Counted from the stretch's first letter, positions 17,769 to 27,085 are shown. The stretch is 64,000 nucleotides of DNA from an uncultured bacterium (GCA_905215555.1 CAJMQU010000006.1:1-64000); one strand, 5' to 3'. Notes: generated from the sequence alone by a model not told the origin. Numbers and translations are program-made.

Positions 17769-18779
17769 TTATTGGGTTTTGTCCAGATACTCTCTCTTGA
17801 ACATATCCACAAAAAGGAAAAATAAAGAGAGCAACAGCGGCCCGAAGATTACGCCCATGAAACCGAATAAGGAGAGACCGATGACGACTCCGAATATCGT
17901 GATAAGCGGATGTATATCAGCCATTTTCTTTTGTAGAATAAAACGTATCAGGTTGTCAAGCTGGGAGATAACCAACGTGCCGAATATAGCCAAACCGATG
18001 CCGTTGAACCAATCACCCGACAATGCCATATAGACGGCAATGGGAAACCAGACCAATGCCGTTCCCACCATCGGGATAATCGTTGCAAGACAAGTGAGAA
18101 ATCCTGTCAGCAAGATGTCCGGAACATCGAAGAACCAGTAGCCTATCATGGCTACACCTCCCTGGATAATTGCCAGTAAAGGAATACCGATGGCATTGGA
18201 GTGGACAATCATCTTGATTTCATGCACTACATGGTTTGTATTGGTTTCGCTAAAAGGAAGTATTTCGCTGATGTATTTTTCCATTTTCTGTCCGCCTATC
18301 AGCATAAAGTAGAGCACAAAGACCAGTACAAAGAGGTTGACAGCAAAACTGCTGATGCCATTCATTACGAATTGTCCTATTGTGGGGAGTATGGAGATGA
18401 TGAATGAAGTGGTATCTTGGCCCAATACGTCATAACCTGTTTTTTCCTTGATGATATGCGCCATGTCTTCTACGGGAGCAATGATACTTTGAGGATCGAG
18501 ATTGATATCCTGCAATTTACTGACCAACAACCATACGGCCAATGCCAGAGGGACCAGGAAAAAGAGGATAGCTTCCGTAGTGATGAGTGTGGCGGCAAGG
18601 CTCCGTCTCATTTTCCGTCTGCCTGTCAGGTGTATCATCTGTTTTCTGACCAGGATATAAATGGTGAGTGCGCCCAGTAGCCCGCCCAAGAAGGGAGTAA
18701 TCTGAAAAAACAGGATTACACCCAGTCCGATGATGATGGTGATTAACGAATATTTCCAATATTGTTCTTTTGTACTCAT
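17769..18779 (-). CDS. AI-2E / PerM family (UPF0118) membrane permease
   Basis: A 336-residue inner-membrane protein with about eight hydrophobic segments. Family features are the C-terminal block LDNLIRFILQKKMADIHPLI and the ending GFMGVIFGPLLLSLFFLFV. Members are linked to autoinducer-2 export or ion/H+ antiport; the substrate here is unknown. It is downstream of the Sua5-like gene on the same strand with a 52-base gap and no separate promoter seen, so it is probably co-transcribed with it. Confidence 0.88.
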   Translation of the reverse strand: MSTKEQYWKYSLITIIIGLGVILFFQITPFLGGLLGALTIYILVRKQMIHLTGRRKMRRSLAATLITTEAILFFLVPLALAVWLLVSKLQDINLDPQSIIAPVEDMAHIIKEKTGYDVLGQDTTSFIISILPTIGQFVMNGISSFAVNLFVLVFVLYFMLIGGQKMEKYISEILPFSETNTNHVVHEIKMIVHSNAIGIPLLAIIQGGVAMIGYWFFDVPDILLTGFLTCLATIIPMVGTALVWFPIAVYMALSGDWFNGIGLAIFGTLVISQLDNLIRFILQKKMADIHPLITIFGVVIGLSLFGFMGVIFGPLLLSLFFLFVDMFKREYLDKTQ

Positions 18780-18831
18780 ATGTCTTTTGTTGCTTTCTTA
18801 GGAAAACAAACAAACTGAGTATTTGGTTGAG

Positions 18832-19446
18832 TCATCCCTCATCCAGCCATCCTTTTCCTTGGCGCACGATTTCTGCTTCTCCACCGGTACAGTCTACAAT
18901 AGTGGAAAACTCTGTTCCGCCGATGCCGCCATCGATAATCAAATCGACAAGGTCACCAAACTTTTCGTCAATCAGTTCCGGGTCGGTGCTGTATTCTATG
19001 TCCTCATGGTCGTCGTGAGGAAGGGTGGTGGTCATGATGGGAGCGTCCAATAGGCGGGCTATTTCCTGAATGATGGCACTGTCCGGCATGCGGATACCGA
19101 CTTCTTTCCGGTTGCGGAAGATTTTGGGGAGTCGGATCGTACCGTTCAGGATAAAAGTGAAAGCGCCGGGCAAGTTCCGCTTCATCAGTTTGAATGTGGT
19201 ATTATCCACTTTGGCATATTCGCTGATGCTGCTTAGGTCGTAACAAATAATAGAAAGGTTATTCTTGCGCGGATCAATGTTTTTGATGCGGCAAATACGC
19301 TCGATGGCACGCTCTTTCAGCCCATGACAACCGATGGCATACATGGTATCGGTGGGGTAGATGATGATTCCGCCATCATTCAGGATATCCACTACCTGTT
19401 GCAGGTCCTGGGGATTGTTGTTCTTTTCGTAAAGTTTCAGAAGCAT
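18832..19446 (-). CDS. L-threonylcarbamoyladenylate synthase, Sua5/YrdC/YciO family
   Basis: Makes threonylcarbamoyl-AMP from threonine, bicarbonate and ATP, the first step of the tRNA t6A37 modification. The 204-residue protein is a single YrdC domain without the Sua5 C-terminal extension. The start region has GGIIIYPTDTMYAIGCHG and the KNIDPRKNNLSIIC element, which match YrdC/YciO proteins. It could be a YciO paralogue of uncertain activity. A -7 element lies at 19478-19485 and the AI-2E-type permease follows. Confidence 0.85.
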   Translation of the reverse strand: MLLKLYEKNNNPQDLQQVVDILNDGGIIIYPTDTMYAIGCHGLKERAIERICRIKNIDPRKNNLSIICYDLSSISEYAKVDNTTFKLMKRNLPGAFTFILNGTIRLPKIFRNRKEVGIRMPDSAIIQEIARLLDAPIMTTTLPHDDHEDIEYSTDPELIDEKFGDLVDLIIDGGIGGTEFSTIVDCTGGEAEIVRQGKGWLDEG

Positions 19447-19477
19447 AGGACTGGGAATTAGTATAAATATAATAACG

Positions 19478-19485
19478 CAAAAATA
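19478..19485 (-). promoter_or_regulatory. -7 element for the Sua5-like gene
   Basis: Plus-strand CAAAAATA is the complement of TATTTTTG, an exact TAnnTTTG match 32 bases upstream of the start. It separates this transcript from the helicase gene upstream. Confidence 0.5.
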
Positions 19486-19535
19486 GGGAATAAGTTTCTT
19501 ATTATCAAATAAGTGGCTAATTTAGTGATCTCTAA

Positions 19536-21536
19536 TCATTTCTTCTTACGGAGTTCCTCTGCCAGTCGCCATTGCAGTGCGGCTTCCACTTCTTTCCCTG
19601 CCTGCATCAGGGCATCGCCGAAGAGTTCATGTGCTCCGGCGTGCTCCGGTTTCAGGGTGGTGGCCTTGTCCAGGTCGGCAATGGCACCTTCAGTTTCTTG
19701 TTGTTTCAGGCGTAGTTTTCCACGGTTGTAGACGGCCTTGAATTCTGTCGGACGTAGTTTCACAGCACGCGTCAGACATTCTTCCGCTTCAATGTATTTG
19801 CTTTCATTGAAGAGGGTGATTCCTTTGCGCACCCATGCATCTGTATATTCGGGATAAAGTTCCAGTGCCTTGTCGTAGTTGGCAATGGCGGCACGGGAGT
19901 CGTGGGCAAGAGTGATAGACTCGTTGCCCATCAGGTAATACTCACGTGCATAAGTTTGCAGGCGTTTCTGTTGCTCTGCCATTTGAGATTTTAGTTGTTC
20001 GTTGCTGTCGCGCAACTTGTTGATTACGCCTAATTTGTGGCGTATAAGCCGTTGAACGGCTGGTTTTTCTATGTCGTATCGGGAGTGTATGGCTTTGAAG
20101 AAATGGTTGAGGAAGACTTCAAAGTTTCCTTCATCAAAAGCTTTGGTGGCAGCGGCATATTCCACATCGGCTTGTGCCTGTTTTAGGGCGCGGTCTATGG
20201 CTTGCCGGTTGTTGAAGCGCTCGGCAAAGTTCACTATCTCCGGCCGGACGAAGATGTCGGCACGGTTGATGGGTTTCTTTAATTGAATGCCTTCGAGTGA
20301 AGTGCAACGGCTGAGGGCTACATATGCCTGTCCGCCGGCAAATACGCCGCCGGTGAAATCGATGACAACACGGCTGAAGGTCAGTCCCTGACTTTTGTGG
20401 ACGGTGATTGCCCATGCCAGTCGTACCGGAAATTGTGAAAAGGTGCCGAGTACCTCTTCTTCTATCTCTTTTTTCTTTTCGTTGTATTTGTAGCGGATGT
20501 TTTTCCAGTGTTCCGGCTTGACGTCACATTCTTTCCCGTCGTCGGTGATGATGTAGAGGGTTTCTTCTATTTCATCAAAACCGCTGACCACACCGATGGT
20601 GCCGTTCACCCAGCGGCGGTCGAAATCATTCTTGATAAATATGACCTGTGCGCCCGGTTTAAGTACCAGTTCCCGCGAAGTAGGCAGGCTGCTTTCCGGA
20701 AAATCGCCTGTGACTTCACCGTGAAAAGTAACGGAGTCGCCGGGCAGTTCCGTCAGCTTCCGGTCGTTGATGTAGTCTACGTTGTCACGGCGTGTGGCGA
20801 GGGTGATGTACATATCTTCCTCGTTTTCTTCGGTGCTGGTGCCGTAGCGTGTGTTGAGCAATTGCAGGTCGGCGGCACCGGCCGTATTGCTGCGGATATG
20901 GTCCAGAACGCTGACAAAGACCTTGTCCGTCTGTCGGTAGACCTTTTGAAGTTCGATAGATACGAGGTCTATCTGGCTGAATACCCTTGCCGAGAAAAAG
21001 TAGGGAGTGGGATAGAAGCGGTTCAATATTTCCCGTTCATCACCTTTCACTACGGGTTCGAGCTGGAAGACATCGCCCACTAGCAGGAGTTGTTTTCCGC
21101 CGAAAGGCTCGCGCAGATTGCGGGAGTAAACGCGCAGGATGCGATCTACTGCATCGATGAGGTCTGCACGTACCATGGAAATCTCATCGATGATGATAAG
21201 TTCCAGCTCTTCCAGTAATTTTCGTTGAGGTTTGGTATACTTGAAGAACTCGTGGATGCGTCCTCGTTGCAGGCTCAGATTGGGGTCGTCGGGCAACAGG
21301 GGATGAAAAGGCAGTTTGAAAAAGCTGTGCAGAGTGCTGCCGCCTGCATTGATGGCGGCGATACCTGTAGGCGCCAGTACCACGTGCTTCTTTTTGGTGT
21401 TCTGGCAGATGTATCGCAGAAAGGTAGATTTACCCGTACCCGCCTTTCCGGTCAGGAAGACGGACTGGCGGGTATATTGTATAAGATTCAGGGCATCCTG
21501 AAATTCTTTGTTATTGGTATCTATTGACTGCGTCAA
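19536..21536 (-). CDS. PIF1/RecD-like superfamily 1 helicase with C-terminal TPR domain
   Basis: A 666-residue DNA helicase. Walker A is GKAGTGKSTF near residue 30, Walker B is IIIDEISM near 113, motif III reads LLVGDVFQLEPV, and the C-terminal motor motif is AITVHKSQGLTF with VALSRCTSLEG, the UvrD_C_2 pattern of PIF1-like enzymes. A coiled-coil-like stretch (about 505-530) then leads to about three TPR units (about 535-655), with repeats such as AIANYDKALELYPEYTDAW. The TPR tail is an unusual add-on that suggests a protein partner. It is 33 bases after the HAD gene and probably co-transcribed with it. Confidence 0.88.
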   Translation of the reverse strand: MTQSIDTNNKEFQDALNLIQYTRQSVFLTGKAGTGKSTFLRYICQNTKKKHVVLAPTGIAAINAGGSTLHSFFKLPFHPLLPDDPNLSLQRGRIHEFFKYTKPQRKLLEELELIIIDEISMVRADLIDAVDRILRVYSRNLREPFGGKQLLLVGDVFQLEPVVKGDEREILNRFYPTPYFFSARVFSQIDLVSIELQKVYRQTDKVFVSVLDHIRSNTAGAADLQLLNTRYGTSTEENEEDMYITLATRRDNVDYINDRKLTELPGDSVTFHGEVTGDFPESSLPTSRELVLKPGAQVIFIKNDFDRRWVNGTIGVVSGFDEIEETLYIITDDGKECDVKPEHWKNIRYKYNEKKKEIEEEVLGTFSQFPVRLAWAITVHKSQGLTFSRVVIDFTGGVFAGGQAYVALSRCTSLEGIQLKKPINRADIFVRPEIVNFAERFNNRQAIDRALKQAQADVEYAAATKAFDEGNFEVFLNHFFKAIHSRYDIEKPAVQRLIRHKLGVINKLRDSNEQLKSQMAEQQKRLQTYAREYYLMGNESITLAHDSRAAIANYDKALELYPEYTDAWVRKGITLFNESKYIEAEECLTRAVKLRPTEFKAVYNRGKLRLKQQETEGAIADLDKATTLKPEHAGAHELFGDALMQAGKEVEAALQWRLAEELRKKK

Positions 21537-21569
21537 AATTTTAAATAATAGTTAAAGATTGAAGGAAGA

Positions 21570-22355
21570 CTATATGACGGAGAAATGGCGGAGGGCGTTG
21601 GCAACTCCATCTTCGTCCACAGAGCTTGTGACATAGTTGGCATGTTCTTTCACCTCATCCACGGCATTGCCCATGGCTACACCTATAGCGGCATGGCGAA
21701 GCATACTCACATCATTGCCGCCGTCACCGAATGCCATTGTTTCTTCCAGGCGGATGCCGAAATGGTTGATGATTTCGTCTATACCTTTTTGCTTGGTGTT
21801 TCCTTTGGCGGTGATGTCGGCGAAAGCAGGGAACCAGCGTCCGGCTTCGCAACCCGGCAGTTGGGGAAGAATCACTTGCTCTTGTTCCAGTGTGATGAAC
21901 GGAGTCATCTGGAATATTTCTTGTCCGATAGCCTCTTCGGGTGTCTTTTCTGGAATGATATCTACTTTCAGATAGTCGTTGAATATCTTTTTCACCATTT
22001 CGTCCGGTTGGCAGACACAGATGTCATGCTCGCTCACGAAGATACAGGGGAAATTCTGTTCGGCAGAGATGCGTGCAAGTGTCTGCACGTCGGCGGCAGG
22101 AATGGCACTTTTGTAAATCACTTTTTCGCCTACGAAACAGTATCCGCCGTTCATGGTGATGTAACCGTCTATCAGTCCTCGGTTCTGTAGGGCAGAAAGG
22201 TTGTTGATGATGACAGCGGGACGTCCCGTTGCGATGAATATCCGGATGCCTTTGGCTTTGGCAGCGGCGATGGCTTCGATAGTGGTTTCGGGGATCGAAT
22301 GGGTATTGAAACTCACTAAAGTGCCGTCGATGTCAAAAAACAGGGCTTTTATCAT
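21570..22355 (-). CDS. Cof-type HAD phosphatase
   Basis: A 261-residue cytoplasmic phosphatase of the HAD superfamily, subclass IIB (Cof/YbiV-like). The nucleophile motif is FFDIDGTLVSF at residues 6-16, the second motif IFIATGRP near 40, the Lys region AKGNTKQKG near 190, and the metal-binding GDGGNDVSML near 215. The substrate is probably a sugar phosphate or nucleotide but cannot be assigned. It is divergent from menA; the two promoters share a 142-base gap. Confidence 0.9.
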   Translation of the reverse strand: MIKALFFDIDGTLVSFNTHSIPETTIEAIAAAKAKGIRIFIATGRPAVIINNLSALQNRGLIDGYITMNGGYCFVGEKVIYKSAIPAADVQTLARISAEQNFPCIFVSEHDICVCQPDEMVKKIFNDYLKVDIIPEKTPEEAIGQEIFQMTPFITLEQEQVILPQLPGCEAGRWFPAFADITAKGNTKQKGIDEIINHFGIRLEETMAFGDGGNDVSMLRHAAIGVAMGNAVDEVKEHANYVTSSVDEDGVANALRHFSVI

Positions 22356-22371
22356 ATAATTTCTATTTTAC

Positions 22372-22391
22372 TTGAGTGCAAAAGTACTCAA
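22372..22391 (-). promoter_or_regulatory. HAD promoter element overlapped by an inverted repeat
   Basis: Plus-strand CAAAAGTA (22379-22386) is the complement of the -7 element TACTTTTG. It is embedded in TTGAGTGC-AAAA-GTACTCAA, an inverted repeat with one mismatched pair, which could be an operator. Confidence 0.45.
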
Positions 22392-22407
22392 AAGAGAGGA
22401 TAATTTG

Positions 22408-22415
22408 TATTTTTG
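22408..22415 (+). promoter_or_regulatory. -7 element for menA
   Basis: TATTTTTG, an exact TAnnTTTG match, 82 bases upstream of the menA ATG. Confidence 0.5.
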
Positions 22416-22497
22416 CAAGCAAATAAATGAAAATTAAGAGGATCCTCTCTCCTAAATTATCATTTATGAAACAAATATCTTTAACAGACAAGAAACA

Positions 22498-23376
22498 ATG
22501 AAGAAGCATTCCTTAAAAGATTGGTTGATTGCCGTGCGTCCCTGGTCATTTCCGGCGTCGGCGATGCCGGTGATTGTGACGCTGGCATATTTGTATTGGG
22601 CTTATGGTGTAATGGATTGGAAGAACGGAATGCTGGCATTAGTCGGTATTATTATCTTTCATGCTTCGGGTAATGCCTGGAGTGATTATTTTGACTTTGA
22701 GCGGGGAGTGGACCGGGTAGATACCTTTGGTGTAAAGACACTGACAAGCGGACAATTTATGCCGTTGGAAATACGTAACTTGGCTATAGGGCTGATGGTG
22801 CCGGCGGTGATTATCGGCTTTTGGTTGGTAATTCGTACAGGACTCCCCTTGCTGTGGATAGGAGTCTGCGGAGCTATGTGTTCGTTGCTCTATCCATGTC
22901 TGAAATACCGGGCTTTCGGAGACTTTGTTATTTTCGTGGCTTATGCCATATTGCCAACTTTTGGAATATCCTATGTGATCATGGGGAAATTTTTACCTGA
23001 TGTCTGGTTGATTATTGTTCCGGTAGGTCTGATTACCGTAGCTATCCTGCATGCCAATAATACCCGTGATATAGAGACCGACATGCGTGCAAAAATCAAT
23101 ACCCTTGCAATGAAGTTGGGGAAGAAGGCTGATGTATTCCTCTATATATTCGAAGTCCTTTTTCCGTTTCTGTGGATTGTGGGCTGTGTGGTGTTGGGCC
23201 ATTTTCCGTGGTGGTCGTTACTGACTATGCTGGGACTTCTGCCTGCCATTGCCAATGCGCGTGCTATGTTGCGCTTGCCTAAAGAGGGGATCTGTGTGAT
23301 TTCCAATCTGGATGAAAAGACGGCAAAATTGCAACTCCTGTTCAGTCTGCTGCTTACGGTTACTTTTTTTATATGA
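22498..23376 (+). CDS. menA: 1,4-dihydroxy-2-naphthoate polyprenyltransferase MenA
   Basis: UbiA-superfamily integral membrane enzyme that attaches the polyprenyl chain in menaquinone synthesis, needed for fumarate respiration. The 292-residue protein has eight or nine hydrophobic segments. The two Asp-rich motifs are NAWSDYFDFERGVD near residue 60 and NNTRDIETD near residue 185, the latter followed by KINTLAMKLGKK, typical of MenA. Other UbiA members are possible, but motifs and length favour MenA. The CPBP protease gene follows after 25 bases, probably in the same transcript. Confidence 0.9.
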   Translation: MKKHSLKDWLIAVRPWSFPASAMPVIVTLAYLYWAYGVMDWKNGMLALVGIIIFHASGNAWSDYFDFERGVDRVDTFGVKTLTSGQFMPLEIRNLAIGLMVPAVIIGFWLVIRTGLPLLWIGVCGAMCSLLYPCLKYRAFGDFVIFVAYAILPTFGISYVIMGKFLPDVWLIIVPVGLITVAILHANNTRDIETDMRAKINTLAMKLGKKADVFLYIFEVLFPFLWIVGCVVLGHFPWWSLLTMLGLLPAIANARAMLRLPKEGICVISNLDEKTAKLQLLFSLLLTVTFFI

Positions 23377-23401
23377 TATGAACGGGTGATTATATATAAA
23401 T

Positions 23402-24019
23402 ATGAAACGAGTAATTATTCCTTTATTGACAGCTGCTTTTCTCTGGTTCTTTATGTTTTCACCCTGGACCAGCGGAATATTCAACTTCTGGACGGCGATG
23501 AGCTTCTCGGCTATTGTGCTGATGAATATGTCTTTTGCTCTTCGTCCGCAGTGGTGGGTGGAAGATGTGAAGTTCGATTGGAAGAATATTGCCGGTGGCG
23601 TGGCATTGGCTGTAGTCCTATGGGGAGTCTTTTGGGTGGGAGATAAAGCCTCTGCCTGGCTTTTCGATTTTGCCCGTCCGCAGGTGGAACTTATTTACGG
23701 GATGAAGACCGGAGAAAATCCCTGGTTACTTTCCGTTTTGTTGCTTATCCTGATAGGTCCTGCAGAAGAAATTTTCTGGCGGGGCTATGTACAGAACGCA
23801 CTTTCCAAACGCTGGAATCCGAATGCCGGATTTATAGTCACGACGCTGGTTTATGCACTGGTACACATCTGGTCGTTCAACTTTATGCTGGTGATGGCTG
23901 CATTGGTGGTCGGCGGCATCTGGGGACTGGCTTACAGACTGTATCCGAATAAACTGGGGGCGCTGATTGTGTCACACGCGGTATGGGATGTGGCTGTGTT
24001 TGTCGTTTTTCCGATATAA
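23402..24019 (+). CDS. CPBP-family intramembrane metalloprotease
   Basis: A 205-residue membrane protein with about six hydrophobic segments and the CAAX-protease/bacteriocin-processing signature. The catalytic EExxxR motif is PAEEIFWRGYVQ near residue 122, the second His motif is in ALVHIWSFNF, and the third is VSHAVWDV near the end. The substrate is unknown. It lies directly behind menA in a likely two-gene operon; a palindromic intergenic repeat follows its stop. Confidence 0.88.
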   Translation: MKRVIIPLLTAAFLWFFMFSPWTSGIFNFWTAMSFSAIVLMNMSFALRPQWWVEDVKFDWKNIAGGVALAVVLWGVFWVGDKASAWLFDFARPQVELIYGMKTGENPWLLSVLLLILIGPAEEIFWRGYVQNALSKRWNPNAGFIVTTLVYALVHIWSFNFMLVMAALVVGGIWGLAYRLYPNKLGALIVSHAVWDVAVFVVFPI

Positions 24020-24022
24020 TGA

Positions 24023-24104
24023 TTCACCATAGGTCACGCAGATTGATACAGATAAAAATATCTGATTTTAAATATCTGTGTCAATCTGCGTGCTCTGTGG
24101 TGAA
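24023..24104. repeat. Long intergenic inverted repeat, CACGCAGATTGA type
   Basis: Two arms of about 32 bases (24023-24054 and 24073-24104) are inverted copies with roughly 28 of 32 positions matching. The core is CACGCAGATTGA followed by ACAGATA. It lies between the CPBP and MalY genes and would form a long RNA hairpin. It shares its CAGATT core and layout with 3637-3687. Confidence 0.75.
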
Positions 24105-24120
24105 ATAAAATAGAGATCTT

Positions 24121-25305
24121 ATGGAATACAATTTTGATGAAATCATAGAACGCCGCGGTACCAATTCTGTGAAGTGGGATGGCGTGAAAAATATCTGGGG
24201 GCGCGATGATTTGCTCCCTATGTGGGTGGCCGACATGGATTTCCGTACCCCGCCTTTCGTTATGAATGCTTTGCGTGAACGCTTGGAGCATGAAGTGCTG
24301 GGATATACCTTTGCCTGCGAAGAGTGGTACACCTCCATCTGTGCTTGGCTGCACGACCGTCATCAATGGGATGTAACCCGTGAGATGCTGACTTTCGTTC
24401 CCGGCATTGTCCGTGGCCAGGCTTTTGCCTTGCAGTGTTTCACTGCTCCCGGTGATAAAGTGATGGTGATGACACCTGTTTACCATCCTTTCTTCCTGGT
24501 GACCGAGCGCATGGGACGTGAAGTCGTCTATTCTCCTCTGGATTTGCGTGACGGACAGTATCATATCGACTTCAACCGTTTCCGCAAGGATATACAGGGT
24601 TGCAAAGTACTTATCCTCTGTAATCCTCATAACCCCGGTGGGCGTGTCTGGACAGTAGAAGAGCTGAGGGAGATTGCAGCTATCTGTCACAATAGCGGTA
24701 CTTTCGTAATCTCTGATGAAATTCATGCCGACCTGACTTTACCTCCCTACAAGCATCATCCTTTTGCCACAGTTTCTGAAGAGGCGGCTGCTAATTCACT
24801 TGTATTTATGGCTCCCAGCAAGGCTTTCAATATGCCGGGATTGGGCAGTTCGTATGCAATAACCGTAAATGAAACCATCCGCGAGCGTTTTCAGGCATTT
24901 ATGGAAGCCGGAGAGTTCAGTGAGGGACATTTGTTTGCCTATATCGGTGCCGCCGCTGCTTACCAGCATGGTGCCGGGTGGCTGGAACAAATGCTTGCTT
25001 ACATAAAAGGAAATATAGACTTTACGGAAAACTACCTGAAAGAATATATTCCCGGCATCTGTATGATACGTCCGCAAGCCTCCTACCTTGTCTTCTTGGA
25101 TTGCAGGGAGTTGGCTCTGAGCCAGGAAGCATTAACTCGCCTTTTTGCAGAGAAAGCACATCTGGCTCTGAACAACGGAACCATGTTCGGCACCCCCGGA
25201 GAAGGATTTATGCGGCTGAATATCGGTTGCCCTCGCTCACAGCTGGAACAGGCCTTGCGGCAACTTCGTGACGCCATAGCGCAAATCAGTAAACAAGGGC
25301 ATTAG
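24121..25305 (+). CDS. MalY/PatB-type PLP aminotransferase (putative cystathionine beta-lyase)
   Basis: A 394-residue PLP fold-type I enzyme. The N-terminal block RRGTNSVKWDG with WVADMDFRTPPFV is diagnostic of the MalY/PatB group, which has C-S lyase activity on cystathionine or cysteine. The PLP-binding regions are CNPHNPGGRVW, SDEIHADL and the Schiff-base Lys in APSKAFNMPGL near residue 235. The C-terminal Arg for substrate carboxylate is in FMRLNIGCPR. It lies directly after an intergenic hairpin repeat and before a terminator-like hairpin, so it seems to be a single-gene unit. Confidence 0.9.
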   Translation: MEYNFDEIIERRGTNSVKWDGVKNIWGRDDLLPMWVADMDFRTPPFVMNALRERLEHEVLGYTFACEEWYTSICAWLHDRHQWDVTREMLTFVPGIVRGQAFALQCFTAPGDKVMVMTPVYHPFFLVTERMGREVVYSPLDLRDGQYHIDFNRFRKDIQGCKVLILCNPHNPGGRVWTVEELREIAAICHNSGTFVISDEIHADLTLPPYKHHPFATVSEEAAANSLVFMAPSKAFNMPGLGSSYAITVNETIRERFQAFMEAGEFSEGHLFAYIGAAAAYQHGAGWLEQMLAYIKGNIDFTENYLKEYIPGICMIRPQASYLVFLDCRELALSQEALTRLFAEKAHLALNNGTMFGTPGEGFMRLNIGCPRSQLEQALRQLRDAIAQISKQGH

Positions 25306-25346
25306 TGACAAGTGGGCAAGGGGGGGATGTAAGTCGCTCATATTTA

Positions 25347-25374
25347 AAACAGGCATTTCAATGCCTGTTTATCT
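25347..25374 (+). terminator. Hairpin terminator after the MalY-type gene
   Basis: Perfect 10-bp arms AAACAGGCAT and ATGCCTGTTT around a TTCA loop, followed by ATCTT. The right arm begins at an in-frame ATG (25361), so the next gene more likely starts at 25424. Confidence 0.7.
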
Positions 25375-25423
25375 TGCCTCTTTGTTGACTGCAACCTTGT
25401 CAACTAATAAAGGATTATACCCA

Positions 25424-27085
25424 ATGAAGAAACTCTTATATCTTTTCGTCACAACTTGTATTTTGTTGTGTGCTTGTAGTCGTACAGATAACACGGTTGT
25501 ACTCCGCCAGGCAGATGCTATGATTTATGGAAATGCAGACAGTGCTATGAAGCTCCTGTCGCAGATAAAGAATCCGGAGCGGTTGCCATTTGAGGAAAAA
25601 ATGTTGTATGGCTGGCTGCGTACATTTGCGCACAATGTAAGAGGGGCTTCTATGGCGGAAGATTCCTTGATTCTGCCTGCATTCGATTACTTTGTTTCCG
25701 GCCGGGATACGGTGAAAATGCTGAACTCATACGTGCTGAAATCCAAATACCTGTATTGGCTGAAGAAACATTCAGAATCTATGGCTGTGCTCGATAGCGG
25801 TATTATGGAGGCTACTGCTTGCAGAGATACTTATCTGATGGTCAGCATGCTTGCTGAACAGGCGTATAGATATGTATATGTCGAGAAGGATTATAAGAAA
25901 GCGATAGAGGCTCATCTCCGGGCGATTGCCGTTCGCGAAGATGAAGGACTGTGCTATTCCCTGGGGATTGCCATGGGATTGCAGGGAAATGATTCCGCCT
26001 CTTATTATATGGACCGCAGTATCGAATTGGTTACGCAAAAGAAAGATACGGCACGCTTGGTACACTATTTACGCAATTATGCACAGTTGTTGTCTTACAA
26101 AGGGCAAGATTATGAAAAGGCGATACGAGTTTCAAAACGCTTGCAGAGTTTTCCTTCTGATAAAGTAAATGATGCGATGATTACTCTTGTACTGACGGAA
26201 TGCTACTTGAAAATTGGAGAATTGGATTCTGCCCAGTACTACCTCTACAAGGGGAAAGAAGAGGTTAGTCGTTTCAAAAAGTTCCTGACTACGGAAAATA
26301 TGATTGCCTATTATCAGGGATTGATAGACTATACTCGCTACGGTACATTCGACTTTCTGGATGTAATGCGCTATAACGATTCCATTCACAACGCTCTCTA
26401 TGCCTTGCAAAGCACTATCCGGCGGAAAGATGAAAGTAAGGAGTCTCTTTCCAATGCCAATCTGATGTTGACGGTGGAACGACAGGAAGCGCAATTGACG
26501 TTGCTGTTCTGTATACTGGTGTTGGTATTGGCAGGCGGAGGGGGCTTTTTCTATATTCGTAACCGCCGCAACCGCTTGATTGAGGTGGAAGAACGTATTG
26601 AGACTCTGAGCCGCCTGTTGGTGGAGGTCACGAAAGGGGATAGCGGGCAGGAAGACACACCGGCAACAGAAGTGAAAGACGGGCAGTTCTTCCGGAAGAT
26701 ACTTTTGCAGCAGTTGGGCATCATTCGTTTGGTTGCCACCCAGCCCACATCTCAAAATCAGGAATTACTCCGGCGCATATCCGGCATCACTAATCATGAA
26801 CTTCCTGTAGAAAGTCTGTTAGTATGGGAAGACTTGTATCCCGTAATCGACCGTATTTATGATGGGTTCTATACCAAAATGAACCAACGTTTCGGCTCCG
26901 TACTCATTGACAAGGAACAGCAGCTATGCTGTTTGCTTTGTGCGGAATTCTCCACAAAGGAGATCAGTGTGGTGACGCAGCAAAGTATTCCTACCATCTA
27001 TCAGCGAAAAACGAATATCCGCAAGAAGCTAGGGATGGGGGAGAAGGAAGATATCGTGGAGTTCATGTTCAGAGGGCATCTGTGA
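25424..27085 (+). CDS. Membrane-anchored TPR protein with C-terminal LuxR-like HTH
   Basis: A 553-residue predicted regulator with the same layout as the protein at 15259. It has a lipoprotein-type signal (TTCILLCAC), TPR-like helices (about residues 40-330), one transmembrane segment (about 357-378), and a C-terminal helix-turn-helix of LuxR character near residues 500-550 (FSTKEISVVTQQSIPTIYQR then RKKLGMGEKEDIVEF). Start chosen at MKKLLYLFVT because the 25361 codon lies inside a terminator hairpin. It precedes the beta-barrel protein at 27649 and may control it, but the 563-base gap with its own promoter leaves that open. Confidence 0.75.
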   Translation: MKKLLYLFVTTCILLCACSRTDNTVVLRQADAMIYGNADSAMKLLSQIKNPERLPFEEKMLYGWLRTFAHNVRGASMAEDSLILPAFDYFVSGRDTVKMLNSYVLKSKYLYWLKKHSESMAVLDSGIMEATACRDTYLMVSMLAEQAYRYVYVEKDYKKAIEAHLRAIAVREDEGLCYSLGIAMGLQGNDSASYYMDRSIELVTQKKDTARLVHYLRNYAQLLSYKGQDYEKAIRVSKRLQSFPSDKVNDAMITLVLTECYLKIGELDSAQYYLYKGKEEVSRFKKFLTTENMIAYYQGLIDYTRYGTFDFLDVMRYNDSIHNALYALQSTIRRKDESKESLSNANLMLTVERQEAQLTLLFCILVLVLAGGGGFFYIRNRRNRLIEVEERIETLSRLLVEVTKGDSGQEDTPATEVKDGQFFRKILLQQLGIIRLVATQPTSQNQELLRRISGITNHELPVESLLVWEDLYPVIDRIYDGFYTKMNQRFGSVLIDKEQQLCCLLCAEFSTKEISVVTQQSIPTIYQRKTNIRKKLGMGEKEDIVEFMFRGHL

